Shown: positions 1-8,332, counted from the first letter of the stretch. The stretch: DNA of 38,410 nt from Petrocella sp. FN5 (GCF_029210395.1 NZ_JARGDP010000028.1:1-38410), one strand, 5' to 3'. Notes: generated by a model from the sequence alone, not told the origin. Numbers and translations: made by a program.

Positions 1-11
1 CATAAAATACA

Positions 12-40
12 TTGTATTAACGTGATTATTTTAGTATAAT
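12..40 (+). promoter_or_regulatory. Sigma-A type promoter upstream of the surface operon
   Basis: TTGTAT at 12-17 and TATAAT at 35-40 are separated by 17 bases. The predicted start, near 47, lies directly in front of the inverted repeat at 50-109, so that repeat would be the 5' end of the transcript. Seen in sequence; activity is inferred. Confidence 0.55.
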
Positions 41-49
41 ATAATGGTT

Positions 50-109
50 GGTTAAAGGGTCATAACTGTAAAGTTCATAATAGAAAAACTTAGTTTTGAC
101 CCTCTAACC
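50..109. repeat. GGTTAA-type intergenic inverted repeat, copy A
   Basis: The left arm at 50-66 (GGTTAAAGGGTCATAAC) and the right arm at 93-109 (GTTTTGACCCTCTAACC) are inverted copies that agree at 15 of 17 positions, around a 26-base loop. Related pairs occur at 13764-13808, 21420-21465, 21471-21531 and 28429-28466, with a half-site at 8333-8351. It could be a transcribed hairpin, a dimeric operator or a small repeat element. The right arm contains a TTGACC -35-like hexamer, but the -10 at the right distance is poor. Confidence 0.7.
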
Positions 110-133
110 ATATGTAATGAAATAAGAGTTATA

Positions 134-162
134 CTGTCATAGAGATAGAGATTCAGTATAAT
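134..162 (+). promoter_or_regulatory. Second possible promoter for the surface operon
   Basis: CTGTCA at 134-139 and a perfect TATAAT at 157-162 are 17 bases apart. The predicted start, near 169, leaves a leader of about 45 bases before the SLH gene. Transcription from here would omit the inverted repeat at 50-109, giving a choice between two leaders. Confidence 0.45.
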
Positions 163-212
163 AAGGGGCAACATATTCATAAATCATGACGAGGATGGAA
201 GGAAGTATAAAA

Positions 213-1706
213 ATGAAGAGGATATTAGCGACATTAATGGCATTAACCATGTTACTTAATTTATTTGCGGTGCAGGTGTTTGGAGCGGAGGCGACAGATC
301 CGGATCTGGTGACTGCATTTGTGGACCATGTTTTTGACTTACAACATAAGGATCAGTTTGTTGATCTTATAGCTGTTATTCGTAAAGTGGACGAAAAAGA
401 AGATATGTTAGAAGCTTATGAAAAAGCCTTTAACGGCCTAACCAGTGGACAACAAGACCGCTTAGAATCCTTTGGTGTAACCTTAGAAGCCATGGAAGCG
501 TTTGTTGACTACATTATGGTGGAAACATATGATGAGAAAAAACTTGAAGAATACTTAGGCCTTAGTCCTAATCCCAATAGACCTGCAGACAAAGCTGCTT
601 TTAGAGCTTCCATAGAAGCTAGGGAAAGTGATTTTAGAGCGGCTCTGGAGGCGGCAGGTGCTAATATAGCAGCCTTAGATGCCGGATTTGCTAGAATGGA
701 CAAGTTGTTTGATTTGTTAAATGACGCAATACTTTTGAATTCACTTGGTATTTCCGTTCCTTTTTTAGTAGCGCAAACACCAAATGGAAGCTTTACCCTT
801 GATCGAGCAGAAGCTCAAAAAATAATCACCATTGCAAATTCAAAACTAAAAGATGGTATAGATCATGCTGACACTGTGTTAGATGGTCTACAAGATTTTG
901 TTGATTTTTATAACACAGCTTCACCTAATGACAGAAATCAACTGTATAGATATTTCAATAGATTCGGATTTGTACGTCTTGCTACTGGCGGCGGACCTGG
1001 TGGTGGAGCAGGCGGCGGCGGTGGCGGCGGTGGTGGTACAACACCGGTTGTCGATCTAGAAGACGAAGATATAGCTTTAGCCTTACCTACATTTTTGGAT
1101 ACCTTCGGGTTTGACTGGGCAAAAGAAGCCATAGAATCCTTGTTTGCTTTTGGTATTATCAAAGGTAAATCTGAAACGAGGTTTGATCCTTCCGGGTTTG
1201 TGACAAGAGCTGAATTTGCCTCTATGTTATCTAGAATGCTGGAACTCATACCAACAACAGAAGTGAATGAATTTGAAGATATCAAGCCCTCTGATTGGTT
1301 CTATGATGATTTGAGAGCGGCAGCTGAAAGTGGCATTATAACGGGTTATGGTAATAATACTTTTAAGCCACATCAAAAAGTAACGCGTGAAGAAATGGCA
1401 ACAATGATTAGCCGCGTGTTAAAGGCCAGAGAAGTAGAAGAACCCACAGATGAAGAGATTGATGTCTTGCTAAATGATTATGAGGATAAAGACCTTATTG
1501 AAGCATGGTCGAAAAAAGGTTCTGCCCTTGCTGCTAAATTGGGTATTATTCAAGGATATGACGAAGATGGTAAGAAAAACTTCAAGGCAAAAAGATTTGC
1601 AACCAGAGCGGAAGCGGTTGTTATGCTCTACAGAATGGCTACACATATAGAAACGGTTGTCGTCATTGAAGAGACAGAAACAGAAGAAGAAACTGCAACT
1701 GAGTAA
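213..1706 (+). CDS. S-layer homology (SLH) domain surface protein
   Basis: Exported protein of 497 aa, probably held to secondary cell-wall polymer by its C-terminal SLH triplet. Residues 1-25 form a signal peptide (KR, then a hydrophobic core, then VFGA before the likely cleavage site). An alpha-helical N-terminal region to about residue 255 is not recognised. A glycine-only linker follows at about 259-275. Three SLH repeats lie at about 298-345, 350-405 and 415-475, with typical cores such as GIIKGKSETRFDPSGFVTRA and GIITGYGNNTFKP. The C-terminus is acidic (rich in E and T). The ATG at 213 is chosen because GGAAGGAAG lies just upstream and it begins the signal peptide; the in-frame ATG at 186 has no well-placed ribosome site. 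It is the first gene of a tight operon with an unknown anchored protein, Wzz and a BY-kinase, so a link to cell-envelope polymer is inferred. Confidence 0.88.
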   Translation: MKRILATLMALTMLLNLFAVQVFGAEATDPDLVTAFVDHVFDLQHKDQFVDLIAVIRKVDEKEDMLEAYEKAFNGLTSGQQDRLESFGVTLEAMEAFVDYIMVETYDEKKLEEYLGLSPNPNRPADKAAFRASIEARESDFRAALEAAGANIAALDAGFARMDKLFDLLNDAILLNSLGISVPFLVAQTPNGSFTLDRAEAQKIITIANSKLKDGIDHADTVLDGLQDFVDFYNTASPNDRNQLYRYFNRFGFVRLATGGGPGGGAGGGGGGGGGTTPVVDLEDEDIALALPTFLDTFGFDWAKEAIESLFAFGIIKGKSETRFDPSGFVTRAEFASMLSRMLELIPTTEVNEFEDIKPSDWFYDDLRAAAESGIITGYGNNTFKPHQKVTREEMATMISRVLKAREVEEPTDEEIDVLLNDYEDKDLIEAWSKKGSALAAKLGIIQGYDEDGKKNFKAKRFATRAEAVVMLYRMATHIETVVVIEETETEEETATE

Positions 1707-1726
1707 GTGAGAGTAGGGTAAACGTG

Positions 1727-2401
1727 ATGTTTAAGAAAATGGTTGTAGGTTTGAGTTTGTTATTCTTGTGTGTTGTAATTGGCTTTACGATTCCTTTTAT
1801 TATGTCAAATCAGAATCCCAGTCAAGAGGTTGATTTGGACGTTTTGAAAAAGCAGTTTGAACAGGAGCTTGAAACAATGCAAGAGCAGAAACTGCGGGAA
1901 AATTATGAAGCAATGTGGGATGAGCACATGGATAATAATCCAAAGGAACTAGAAGACTTGCTAGATGAAATGGAGCTATTGAATAAAAGTCAATTAGAGA
2001 CAAATATAGAAGAAGAAACAGTTATTATTGTATCTCCGGATAGGACAGGTACAATTGAGGATAGTTCGACGGATACTTTGCCCGATGAGGAAGTGGATTT
2101 TTTTGATCTGGAGACGGTGCCCTTGAGTGATGGGGAAGTCATCACAGAGAAAGTTGTCAAGGACCAATGGGTGAACGAGAAGATTCATACACATAAGGAT
2201 CAAATAGCAGATTCCGATTTGAGTGCTGGTGCCGGTATATACAATCGATTGGATACAAACTATTTGTTTAGCTTAGCAGAAGGTGGTTTGTCGGCTGAAA
2301 AAGAAGAAGAAGCAAAAGCTTACCTAAGAGCAAACCTGTCTGAGGCAGAACTTGGTAAAGCGATAGAACTATACAACAAGTATGTACATTTATTAAACTA
2401 G
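1727..2401 (+). CDS. Unknown membrane-anchored acidic protein
   Basis: I do not recognise this family. The 224-aa product has one N-terminal hydrophobic segment at about residues 7-26 preceded by KK, so it is a signal anchor or uncleaved signal. A long charged, probably helical region rich in E, D, Q and K follows; about residues 28-85 look coiled-coil-like. The C-terminal third ends in a helical segment (LSAEKEEEAKAYLRANLSEA). ATG 1727 is preferred over GTG 1724 because AGGG at 715-718 of that kilobase (1715-1718) is 8 bases from the ATG. It sits 20 bases after the SLH gene and 38 bases before wzz, so it is co-transcribed. A structural or assembly role at the envelope is a guess from context only. 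Confidence 0.75.
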   Translation: MFKKMVVGLSLLFLCVVIGFTIPFIMSNQNPSQEVDLDVLKKQFEQELETMQEQKLRENYEAMWDEHMDNNPKELEDLLDEMELLNKSQLETNIEEETVIIVSPDRTGTIEDSSTDTLPDEEVDFFDLETVPLSDGEVITEKVVKDQWVNEKIHTHKDQIADSDLSAGAGIYNRLDTNYLFSLAEGGLSAEKEEEAKAYLRANLSEAELGKAIELYNKYVHLLN

Positions 2402-2439
2402 AATGTCTTACAAGAAGATGATGAGAGTAGGGTATGAAC

Positions 2440-3135
2440 ATGAATGAAACGTATCAAGAGCTTGATTTAATTGAGCTCTTAAGAGGTGTTATTTCAAATT
2501 GGTGGTTGATTTTGTTATTTATGATTGTTGCCGGAGGTTCTTCTTACTACGCAACGATTACTTATGTTGTGCCTATATATAAGGCGGAGTCCACCTTGTT
2601 TATTGGTAAAGAAAACGATGTTATAACAGGAATTAGTCTTGGCGATTTTCAGCTGGACAGTAAATTGGTAGTAGATTACAGGGAACTCATAAAAACCAGA
2701 TTGGTTACAGAAGAAGTTATTAGTGACCTTGAATTAAAGACGACAAGGAATGAAGTTGTTGATCATCTCAACATTAATATTATCACAGAGTCTAGGTTTA
2801 TGAATATTACTTATCAAGATCCTATACCTGAGAGAGCCACACAAATTGTTAACCGTTTTTCTCAGGTCTTGGTAGAAAAAGCTGAAACAATAGTTGGTGT
2901 AAAAAACATTCAGATTGTAGATTATGCTATTATACCAACATCACCAATCAGTCCGAATGCTACGATGAACGCTTTGATAGCAGCAATGATTGGCGCGATG
3001 GTGGCTGTAGGCTTAATCTTACTAAAAATGGCAATGAACAATACCATACAAGATGAATCCAACGTAGAAAATGAATTTGGCATACCGGTACTGGGTGTCA
3101 TCCCTAAGTTCAAAGGTGAAGGGAGGACAACATGA
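2440..3135 (+). CDS. Wzz/YveK-type polysaccharide chain-length determinant
   Basis: Membrane adaptor of 231 aa. In Firmicutes, such proteins activate the partner tyrosine kinase and set polymer length. It has a first membrane segment at about residues 19-42 (WWLILLFMIVAGG), an extracellular Wzz domain, the proline-rich PTSPISPNA motif just before the second membrane segment (about 168-195), and a short cytoplasmic tail that should contact the kinase. ATG 2440 is chosen because AGGG at 2429-2432 gives a 7-base spacing; the in-frame ATG at 2434 is almost on top of it. Its last four bases overlap the start of the BY-kinase gene (ATGA), the usual coupled pair. No sugar transferase follows. Confidence 0.88.
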   Translation: MNETYQELDLIELLRGVISNWWLILLFMIVAGGSSYYATITYVVPIYKAESTLFIGKENDVITGISLGDFQLDSKLVVDYRELIKTRLVTEEVISDLELKTTRNEVVDHLNINIITESRFMNITYQDPIPERATQIVNRFSQVLVEKAETIVGVKNIQIVDYAIIPTSPISPNATMNALIAAMIGAMVAVGLILLKMAMNNTIQDESNVENEFGIPVLGVIPKFKGEGRTT

Positions 3136-3863
3136 TTAGTAAAGATCTAATTAGCGTTAATGAACCGGAGTCCTTAGCGGCTGAGAGCTATAAAATGTTT
3201 AGAAGTAATCTAAAATATATGAAGGTAGACTCAGAAAAAAAAGTGGTTATGTTCACCTCATCTGTTTCAGAAGAAGGTAAAACAACGAGCATATCCAATA
3301 TTGCGACAAGTTTTGCCCTAGATGGTAAGAAAACTTTGTTAATTGAATGTGACTTACGCCGCGCCAGAGTGCATAGTGTGTTTGGGATCAACCAAAGTCC
3401 AGGCATTACCAATATGTTGTCGGAAAAAACGACTTTGGAGGATGCGGTTCATCAGATTAAAGAAGTTCCATTACTTGATGTATTAACAGCAGGTCCCTTA
3501 CCACCGTCACCGGCAGAATTGTTAGGATCAAAAGCACTTGAGGAGATTGTACTTGAGGCAAGAAGTAAGTATGATATGATCTTAATTGATGCACCGCCGG
3601 TACTAAGTGTAACAGATGCGGTTGTTCTTAACAGAATGGTCGATGGTGTTGTTCTGGTGATTGCAGCAAATGAAACAAAGAAAAGCACAGTTCATAAAGC
3701 CATAGCAGCTTTCAAGAAAATCGATGCCAATATGTTGGGTATTTTAATCAGTAAAGTGGATATGAAGCGAAATGACTATTATGATTATTATAAAAAGGGT
3801 TACACTTATACCCATGAAAAGCCTAAAAAATCTAAACCGGTTATTGAGTATAGTGATAACTAA
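3132..3863 (+). CDS. CpsD/YwqD-type bacterial tyrosine kinase
   Basis: Cytoplasmic BY-kinase of 243 aa that works with the Wzz partner to regulate polysaccharide export. A Walker A (SSVSEEGKTTS) lies at about residues 42-52, a Walker A' motif (LIECDLRR) at about 74-81 and a Walker B (MILIDAPP) at about 150. The C-terminus has a tyrosine cluster at residues 216-226 (YYDYYKKGYTY), the expected trans-autophosphorylation tail. Length and motif order fit the family. GGGAGG precedes the ATG inside the wzz 3' end, and translation is coupled by a 4-base overlap. The operon then ends at a strong terminator, so the kinase must act on polymer machinery encoded elsewhere, or on other substrates. Confidence 0.92.
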   Translation: MISKDLISVNEPESLAAESYKMFRSNLKYMKVDSEKKVVMFTSSVSEEGKTTSISNIATSFALDGKKTLLIECDLRRARVHSVFGINQSPGITNMLSEKTTLEDAVHQIKEVPLLDVLTAGPLPPSPAELLGSKALEEIVLEARSKYDMILIDAPPVLSVTDAVVLNRMVDGVVLVIAANETKKSTVHKAIAAFKKIDANMLGILISKVDMKRNDYYDYYKKGYTYTHEKPKKSKPVIEYSDN

Positions 3864-3867
3864 TATA

Positions 3868-3906
3868 AACAGCGAACCTATGCAATTGCATGGGTTCGCT
3901 GTTTTC
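3868..3906 (+). terminator. Rho-independent terminator of the surface operon
   Basis: AACAGCGAACC (3868-3878) pairs with GGTTCGCTGTT, and between them ATGCAATTGCAT is itself palindromic, so the stem runs to about 18 pairs with one T-G. TTTT follows. It begins 4 bases after the kinase stop codon. Confidence 0.9.
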
Positions 3907-3930
3907 AAAGTGAAACAAGTATGATATAAT
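3902..3930 (+). promoter_or_regulatory. pdp: Extended -10 promoter of the nucleoside phosphorylase gene
   Basis: A perfect TATAAT at 3925-3930 carries the TGN extension (TGA at 3922-3924). A weak TTTTCA at 3902-3907 lies 17 bases upstream, inside the tail of the preceding terminator. The leader would be about 65 bases. Confidence 0.6.
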
Positions 3931-4002
3931 GTCATTACATGCAATAGACGATGGACTATGGCTTTATGCTTTAACAAATATCGAAACAATGGAGATGAGA
4001 CT

Positions 4003-5307
4003 ATGAGAATGTATGACGTCATTGAAAAGAAAAAATTAGGTCAAATATTAACAGATTTAGAAATCAACTATGTGGTGGAAGGCTTTACAAAAGGTGCCAT
4101 ACCGGATTATCAAATGTCAGCTTTGTTAATGGCCATTTATTTTCAGGGGATGAACAAGGATGAGACATTGGCATTAACCCTGGCAATGGCAAAAAGCGGT
4201 GATATGTTGGATCTTTCAAAGATTGATGGTATCAAAGTGGATAAACACAGTACAGGCGGCGTTGGCGATAAGACATCTTTAGTATTGGCACCAATGGTAG
4301 CGGCTCTAGGCATACCGGTAGCAAAAATGTCCGGTAGAGGTCTTGGCCATACAGGCGGAACAATCGATAAGTTGGAGGCCATTGCAGGCTTTAATACAGA
4401 TATGTCAGAAGAAGCATTTATTAACAATGTTAATACCATAAAGATGGCGATAGCAGGGCAGACCGCCAATCTTGCTCCGGCAGACAAAAGGCTATATGCT
4501 TTGCGTGATGTCACCGCCACCGTTGACAGTTTTTCATTGATTGCCGGTAGCATCATGAGTAAAAAGATTGCTTCCGGTGCAGATGCCATCGTACTGGACG
4601 TAAAAACCGGTTCAGGTGCCTTTATGCGCGATGAAGGAGACGCCATTAAGTTGGCAAAGGCTATGGTCGATATTGGAAACGGTTATGGTCGTGAGACCGT
4701 AGCCATTGTTTCAGATATGAATCAGCCTTTAGGCTGTGCTGTTGGTAATACCTTAGAGGTTATTGAAGCCATAGAGACTTTGAAGGGTAACGGCCCTGAG
4801 GATTTGATGGCCTTATGCTTAGAACTAGGAACACAAATGGTAATCTTATCTAAGCTTACAGAAGATGAAAATGAGGCCAGGTCCATGCTTAAGGAAACCA
4901 TAATATCCGGTCAAGCGCTTGCCAAGTTCAAAGAATTTGTAAAAGCTCAAGGCGGTGATACCGTTTATGTGGATCAACCGGAACTTTTTGAGAAAGCAAG
5001 CGTCATTCGCAAGGTTTTAGCCAGAGATACCGGTTACATCGCTCACATTGAAACAGAGGAAATCGGATTTGCGACTATGATGTTAGGTGGCGGGCGTGAG
5101 ACCAAAGATAGCCCTATTGATTTATCGGTCGGATATGTTTTCAAAAAAAAGCTGGGTGATTTTGTTGAAAAAGGAGATACAATCGCATTGGTATATGCCA
5201 ATGACGAAGAAAAATCATTGCTTTCAGAAACAAGATTTTTGGATGCGATCACTCAACAAAAAGAAGCTTATGAAAAACCCAAACTCATAAAGTGCCTATT
5301 GAAATAA
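4003..5307 (+). CDS. pdp: Pyrimidine-nucleoside phosphorylase
   Basis: Cytoplasmic homodimeric enzyme of 434 aa. It cleaves uridine, thymidine or deoxyuridine with phosphate to give the base and (deoxy)ribose-1-phosphate for salvage. The thymidine/pyrimidine phosphorylase signature [16 protein letters not shown] lies at about residues 109-124, preceded by KHSTGGVGD of the phosphate site. VKTGSGAFM and a C-terminal domain ([16 protein letters not shown]) complete the family layout. The N-terminus ([10 protein letters not shown]) matches the Bacillus Pdp start, and GGAG lies 8 bases before this ATG; an upstream in-frame ATG at 3958 is not preceded by a ribosome site. It stands alone between two terminators with its own promoter. 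Pdp is preferred over thymidine-specific DeoA because of overall similarity to Firmicutes Pdp; specificity is not proven. Confidence 0.93.
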   Translation: MRMYDVIEKKKLGQILTDLEINYVVEGFTKGAIPDYQMSALLMAIYFQGMNKDETLALTLAMAKSGDMLDLSKIDGIKVDKHSTGGVGDKTSLVLAPMVAALGIPVAKMSGRGLGHTGGTIDKLEAIAGFNTDMSEEAFINNVNTIKMAIAGQTANLAPADKRLYALRDVTATVDSFSLIAGSIMSKKIASGADAIVLDVKTGSGAFMRDEGDAIKLAKAMVDIGNGYGRETVAIVSDMNQPLGCAVGNTLEVIEAIETLKGNGPEDLMALCLELGTQMVILSKLTEDENEARSMLKETIISGQALAKFKEFVKAQGGDTVYVDQPELFEKASVIRKVLARDTGYIAHIETEEIGFATMMLGGGRETKDSPIDLSVGYVFKKKLGDFVEKGDTIALVYANDEEKSLLSETRFLDAITQQKEAYEKPKLIKCLLK

Positions 5308-5319
5308 AACATTATAACC

Positions 5320-5345
5320 AAAAAGCCTCTAAAGAGGCTTTTTGT
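5320..5345 (+). terminator. Rho-independent terminator after pdp
   Basis: AAAAAGCCTCT, loop AAA and GAGGCTTTTT form a perfect stem with a T-run, placed 13 bases after the pdp stop. The A-tract on the 5' side may make it work in both directions. Confidence 0.93.
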
Positions 5346-5369
5346 TGTTCTTTAGATAGGACTTATCCC

Positions 5370-5398
5370 TTGCTATTTCCGTGATTTATTAGTAAAAT
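5370..5398 (+). promoter_or_regulatory. Promoter for the M50-like/scp operon
   Basis: TTGCTA at 5370-5375 and TAAAAT at 5393-5398 have 17-base spacing. The predicted leader of about 53 bases reaches the TAGGAG ribosome site. Confidence 0.5.
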
Positions 5399-5457
5399 AG
5401 CTTATGGGTAGAAATTTGAACCCAAAATCTTGAACGTGATGACTTAGGAGATTAAAC

Positions 5458-6057
5458 ATGACGATATTAATAATACGATTGATCATCAATACTTTGTGTG
5501 GTGTGATGGTAATGGTGGCTCACGAAGTACCAAAAGTCTTTGCCGCTCATTTCCTAACCCATCCCATCTATAGAAAAAAAACCATTGTGATACCTAAACT
5601 AACCAAGTTTATTGATCCTATTGGCTTAATTCTTTTTGCTTTTTCAACCTTTGGTGTTGGATGGCAAAAGCCTTTTGAATACAACCCAAATCGACTTAAA
5701 GACAAAGAAAGAAGCCTATTACCCTTAATGTTATCGGGTCAGCTGTCCAGTCTTCTATTTATGTTGTTTATGTTGCCAATCTTCAATTATTTGATACAGG
5801 TCAAAGCAAATCCATTCATTATATATGGTGCTTATAAACTGGTGGTTTTTAATATGGTTATTTTCTTGGTGAACCTGTTTCCTGTACCTCCGCTGGATAT
5901 GAGTAAGATAATATATTCTTTTTCACCTAATAACTATTTTAAACTCATCCAAAATCAACGATACATTCATGCCGGTTTTATACTGATGATTGCTTTTAAT
6001 ATCGTAGAAATACTTGCAAGAGAGATTCTGAACCCAATTCTTAACCTAATGGTATAG
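5458..6057 (+). CDS. Site-2-protease-like (M50/YwhC family) membrane protein with degenerate active site
   Basis: Polytopic membrane protein of 199 aa with about five hydrophobic segments. It follows the layout of the small YwhC-type M50 peptidases: an N-terminal active-site helix, then DPIGLILFAFSTFGVGWQKP (the usual DPIG...GWAKPV block), NPNRLKDKERS, and a late NLFPVPPLD motif. The zinc-binding HExxH is HEVPK here (H22, E23, K26), so the second histidine is lysine. The aspartate of the third ligand motif is kept (D147 in PPLDMSK), but the glycine that normally follows it is methionine. It is therefore probably not an active zinc protease. TAGGAG lies 7 bases before the start. The gene is 9 bases before scpA, a place where intact M50 genes are common in Clostridia. 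Confidence 0.8.
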   Translation: MTILIIRLIINTLCGVMVMVAHEVPKVFAAHFLTHPIYRKKTIVIPKLTKFIDPIGLILFAFSTFGVGWQKPFEYNPNRLKDKERSLLPLMLSGQLSSLLFMLFMLPIFNYLIQVKANPFIIYGAYKLVVFNMVIFLVNLFPVPPLDMSKIIYSFSPNNYFKLIQNQRYIHAGFILMIAFNIVEILAREILNPILNLMV

Positions 6058-6066
6058 GAGAAAAAC

Positions 6067-6807
6067 ATGGTCCTATCAGTTAAACTAGATAATTTTGAAG
6101 GTCCTTTGGATCTTTTACTGCATCTTATTGATAAAAACAAATTAAATATATATGATATACCCATAGTGGTGGTGACCAAGCAGTATTTGGAGCATATGCG
6201 TCATATGGAAGTAGGTCAGATGGAGGTTATGTCTGAGTTCATTGAGATGGCTGCCATTTTGATTAATATTAAATCGAAGATGTTATTACCCAAGTATGAA
6301 GAAGATGAAGAAGAGGATGAAGATCCAAGAGCGGTTTTGGTAGAAAAGCTTCTGGAATATCGTAAATACAAGATGATATCCATGGATTTGAAGGAACGTC
6401 ATAATCAAGCAGACAAGATTCTTTTCAAAGAAGCAAGTATACCGGAGGAAGTGAAGAATTATACTCAAGCACCAGATACTTCAGCTCTACTTGAGTCCAT
6501 CGATTTTGGGAAATTATATCAAGTTTTTCAATCGGTTCTTAAGAGGAATGAAGACAAGATGGATGTGGTTAGAAGTCATTTTGGTGATATTAAAAAAGAG
6601 GCTTTTACAGTACAAGAAAAGATTGAACAATTACTGAACTTAAGAGAAAATTATAGTTCTCTTAGTTTCGCAGATTTATTAGATAATCTAAGTACGAAAG
6701 TAGAAATGATTGTTACTTTTCTTGCCGTACTAGAGTTGATGAAAATGGGCAGTATACGGGTTATTCAAACGGAAGTTTTTGATGATCTTATTATTCGATT
6801 TGTTTAG
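6067..6807 (+). CDS. scpA: Segregation and condensation protein A (kleisin)
   Basis: Kleisin subunit of 246 aa that bridges the SMC heads and binds ScpB to build the bacterial condensin. The N-terminus has the family hallmark FEGPLDLLLHLIDKNKLNIYDIPI at about residues 9-32. Helical N-domain residues continue to about 80, an acidic EEDEEEDEDP linker lies at about 79-88, and the C-terminal winged helix ends in a V(F/L)DDLIIRF-like motif. The ribosome site TAGGAG overlaps the upstream stop codon. scpB follows after 69 bases, as in most Firmicutes. Confidence 0.95.
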   Translation: MVLSVKLDNFEGPLDLLLHLIDKNKLNIYDIPIVVVTKQYLEHMRHMEVGQMEVMSEFIEMAAILINIKSKMLLPKYEEDEEEDEDPRAVLVEKLLEYRKYKMISMDLKERHNQADKILFKEASIPEEVKNYTQAPDTSALLESIDFGKLYQVFQSVLKRNEDKMDVVRSHFGDIKKEAFTVQEKIEQLLNLRENYSSLSFADLLDNLSTKVEMIVTFLAVLELMKMGSIRVIQTEVFDDLIIRFV

Positions 6808-6876
6808 AATCCCATTCCCTAAAGGCAGAAGCATTTTAGAAGTAGCCTAAAAAAAATTATGTAAGAAGGAAAAAAC

Positions 6877-7569
6877 ATGAATTTTAGTAAAACTGAAGCA
6901 GCCATTGAAGCCATACTTTTTTCTATGGGTGAGGCGGTGCCCACAAGAAAAATAGCAGAAGCCATAGAACTCTCTGTGGAGGATGTTTATCACGTCCTGT
7001 TGAATATGAAAGATAAATACGACGAACATGAACGTGGTGTTATGCTCATTGAAATCGATGAGAGCTTTCAGATGTGTACCAAGCGAGAATACTATGAGCA
7101 TGTTAAGAAAATTAATTTTAAGCTAAAGGAATTCATTTTAACGGATGTATTGATAGAGACTTTATCTATTGTGGCTTACAAACAACCGGTCACACGTGCT
7201 CAGGTAGAGGCCATCAGAGGGGTTAATTCGAATCACGCGGTAAATAAACTTATTGAGTATAATCTTGTATGTGAGGTAGGGCGCTTGGAAGTCCCTGGTA
7301 GACCTATTCTTTTTGGTACAACTAAAGATTTTTTAAGAGGGTTTGGTCTGCAATCCGTAAAAGAGCTTCCGGAGATTGGAGCAGAAGCCTTAAGCCATCT
7401 TAAAGACGAAGTTGAACAAGAAATGCAACTATCATTACCACAGGAGGATGTATCAGAAGTTTATCCGGATCTCGTAGATGAAGTAGATGAAGTAGATCAA
7501 GAAGATCAAGAAGATGAAGACAAGGGCATTGATTTGGATAAGTTGGTGTTGATTGTAGAAGAACCTTAA
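6877..7569 (+). CDS. scpB: Segregation and condensation protein B
   Basis: ScpB, 230 aa, dimerises through tandem winged helices and binds ScpA in the SMC complex. It opens with TEAAIEAILFSMGEAVPTRKIAEA at residues 5-28. The second winged helix contains VIAYKQPVTR-like VAYKQPVTRAQVEAIRGVNS (about 103-122), and GRPILFGTT follows at about 142-150. An acidic tail from about residue 192 is built from repeated VDE/DQE steps encoded by near-repeats of GTAGATGAA and CAAGAAGAT, longer than the minimal ScpB core. AGAAGGA lies 6 bases upstream. Confidence 0.95.
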   Translation: MNFSKTEAAIEAILFSMGEAVPTRKIAEAIELSVEDVYHVLLNMKDKYDEHERGVMLIEIDESFQMCTKREYYEHVKKINFKLKEFILTDVLIETLSIVAYKQPVTRAQVEAIRGVNSNHAVNKLIEYNLVCEVGRLEVPGRPILFGTTKDFLRGFGLQSVKELPEIGAEALSHLKDEVEQEMQLSLPQEDVSEVYPDLVDEVDEVDQEDQEDEDKGIDLDKLVLIVEEP

Positions 7570-7591
7570 GGTTCTAAGAAAGTAGGAAACA

Positions 7592-8302
7592 ATGGAAATT
7601 AGACTACAAAAATACATTGCCGATGCAGGTATTGCATCTAGAAGAGCCGCTGAAAAACTTATTTCTAATGGCGAAATCAAAGTAAATGGGCAAGTTGTAA
7701 GAGAAATGGGTATAAAGATTAATCCTTTAGAAGATGTGGTTACCTATAAAAATAAAGATTTGAAAAAAGTTGAGCGTTTAGAATATTTTTTGCTTCACAA
7801 GCCTGTTCGGGTCGTTTCCACAGCTTCTGATGAGAAAAATCGTACTAATGTAGTGGATATGATTAAAAGCCATCACAGATTATATCCGGTAGGCAGGTTA
7901 GACTATATGTCCAGCGGTTTGATTATTCTAACCAATGATGGTGAGCTAACCTATAAGCTAACCCATCCAAAACATGATATAGAAAAGCATTATGAAGTAA
8001 AAATCGAACCACCTATTACAGAAAGCGACGTGAAAAAGTTACGGGCTGGTGTTAATCTAGACGGTGAGAAAACAAGACCCTGTAAAGTGAAGCTCATTAA
8101 AGATTCAAGTCGTTATCAAGTCTATTCAGTCATTTTACAAGAAGGAAAAAACAGACAAATCAGAAGAATGATTGAAGCTGTTGGTTCCAACGTTGTAGCC
8201 CTTGAAAGAACCGCTATTGGTACGATTACGATGGCAGGTCTTAAATACGGACAATACCGTCCATTAAACCGAGATGAAATCAACTATCTGAAGCAACTTT
8301 AA
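7592..8302 (+). CDS. rluB: 23S rRNA pseudouridine synthase, RsuA/RluB family
   Basis: Enzyme of 236 aa that should isomerise a uridine in 23S rRNA (U2605 in E. coli numbering for RluB). An S4 RNA-binding domain covers residues 1-50 (RLQKYIADAGIASRRAAEKL). The catalytic motif GRLDYMSSGLIILTNDGEL carries the nucleophilic aspartate D104. QEGKNRQIRRM near 190 is the conserved family motif. Position after scpA-scpB matches the Bacillus arrangement. RluB is favoured over RsuA or RluE by context and length. Confidence 0.88.
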   Translation: MEIRLQKYIADAGIASRRAAEKLISNGEIKVNGQVVREMGIKINPLEDVVTYKNKDLKKVERLEYFLLHKPVRVVSTASDEKNRTNVVDMIKSHHRLYPVGRLDYMSSGLIILTNDGELTYKLTHPKHDIEKHYEVKIEPPITESDVKKLRAGVNLDGEKTRPCKVKLIKDSSRYQVYSVILQEGKNRQIRRMIEAVGSNVVALERTAIGTITMAGLKYGQYRPLNRDEINYLKQL

Positions 8303-8332
8303 GGATGGTAGAGACAGTCTCGGCTTTTTTTA

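Noticed and set aside
186-212. Earlier ATG start for the SLH gene
   Set aside because: It would put nine polar residues before the signal peptide and lacks a well-spaced ribosome site.
8311-8331. Possible terminator after rluB (GAGACAGTCTC then GGC and seven T)
   Set aside because: The stem is only GAGA/TCTC with a 3-base loop and is separated from the T-run by GGC; too weak to call.
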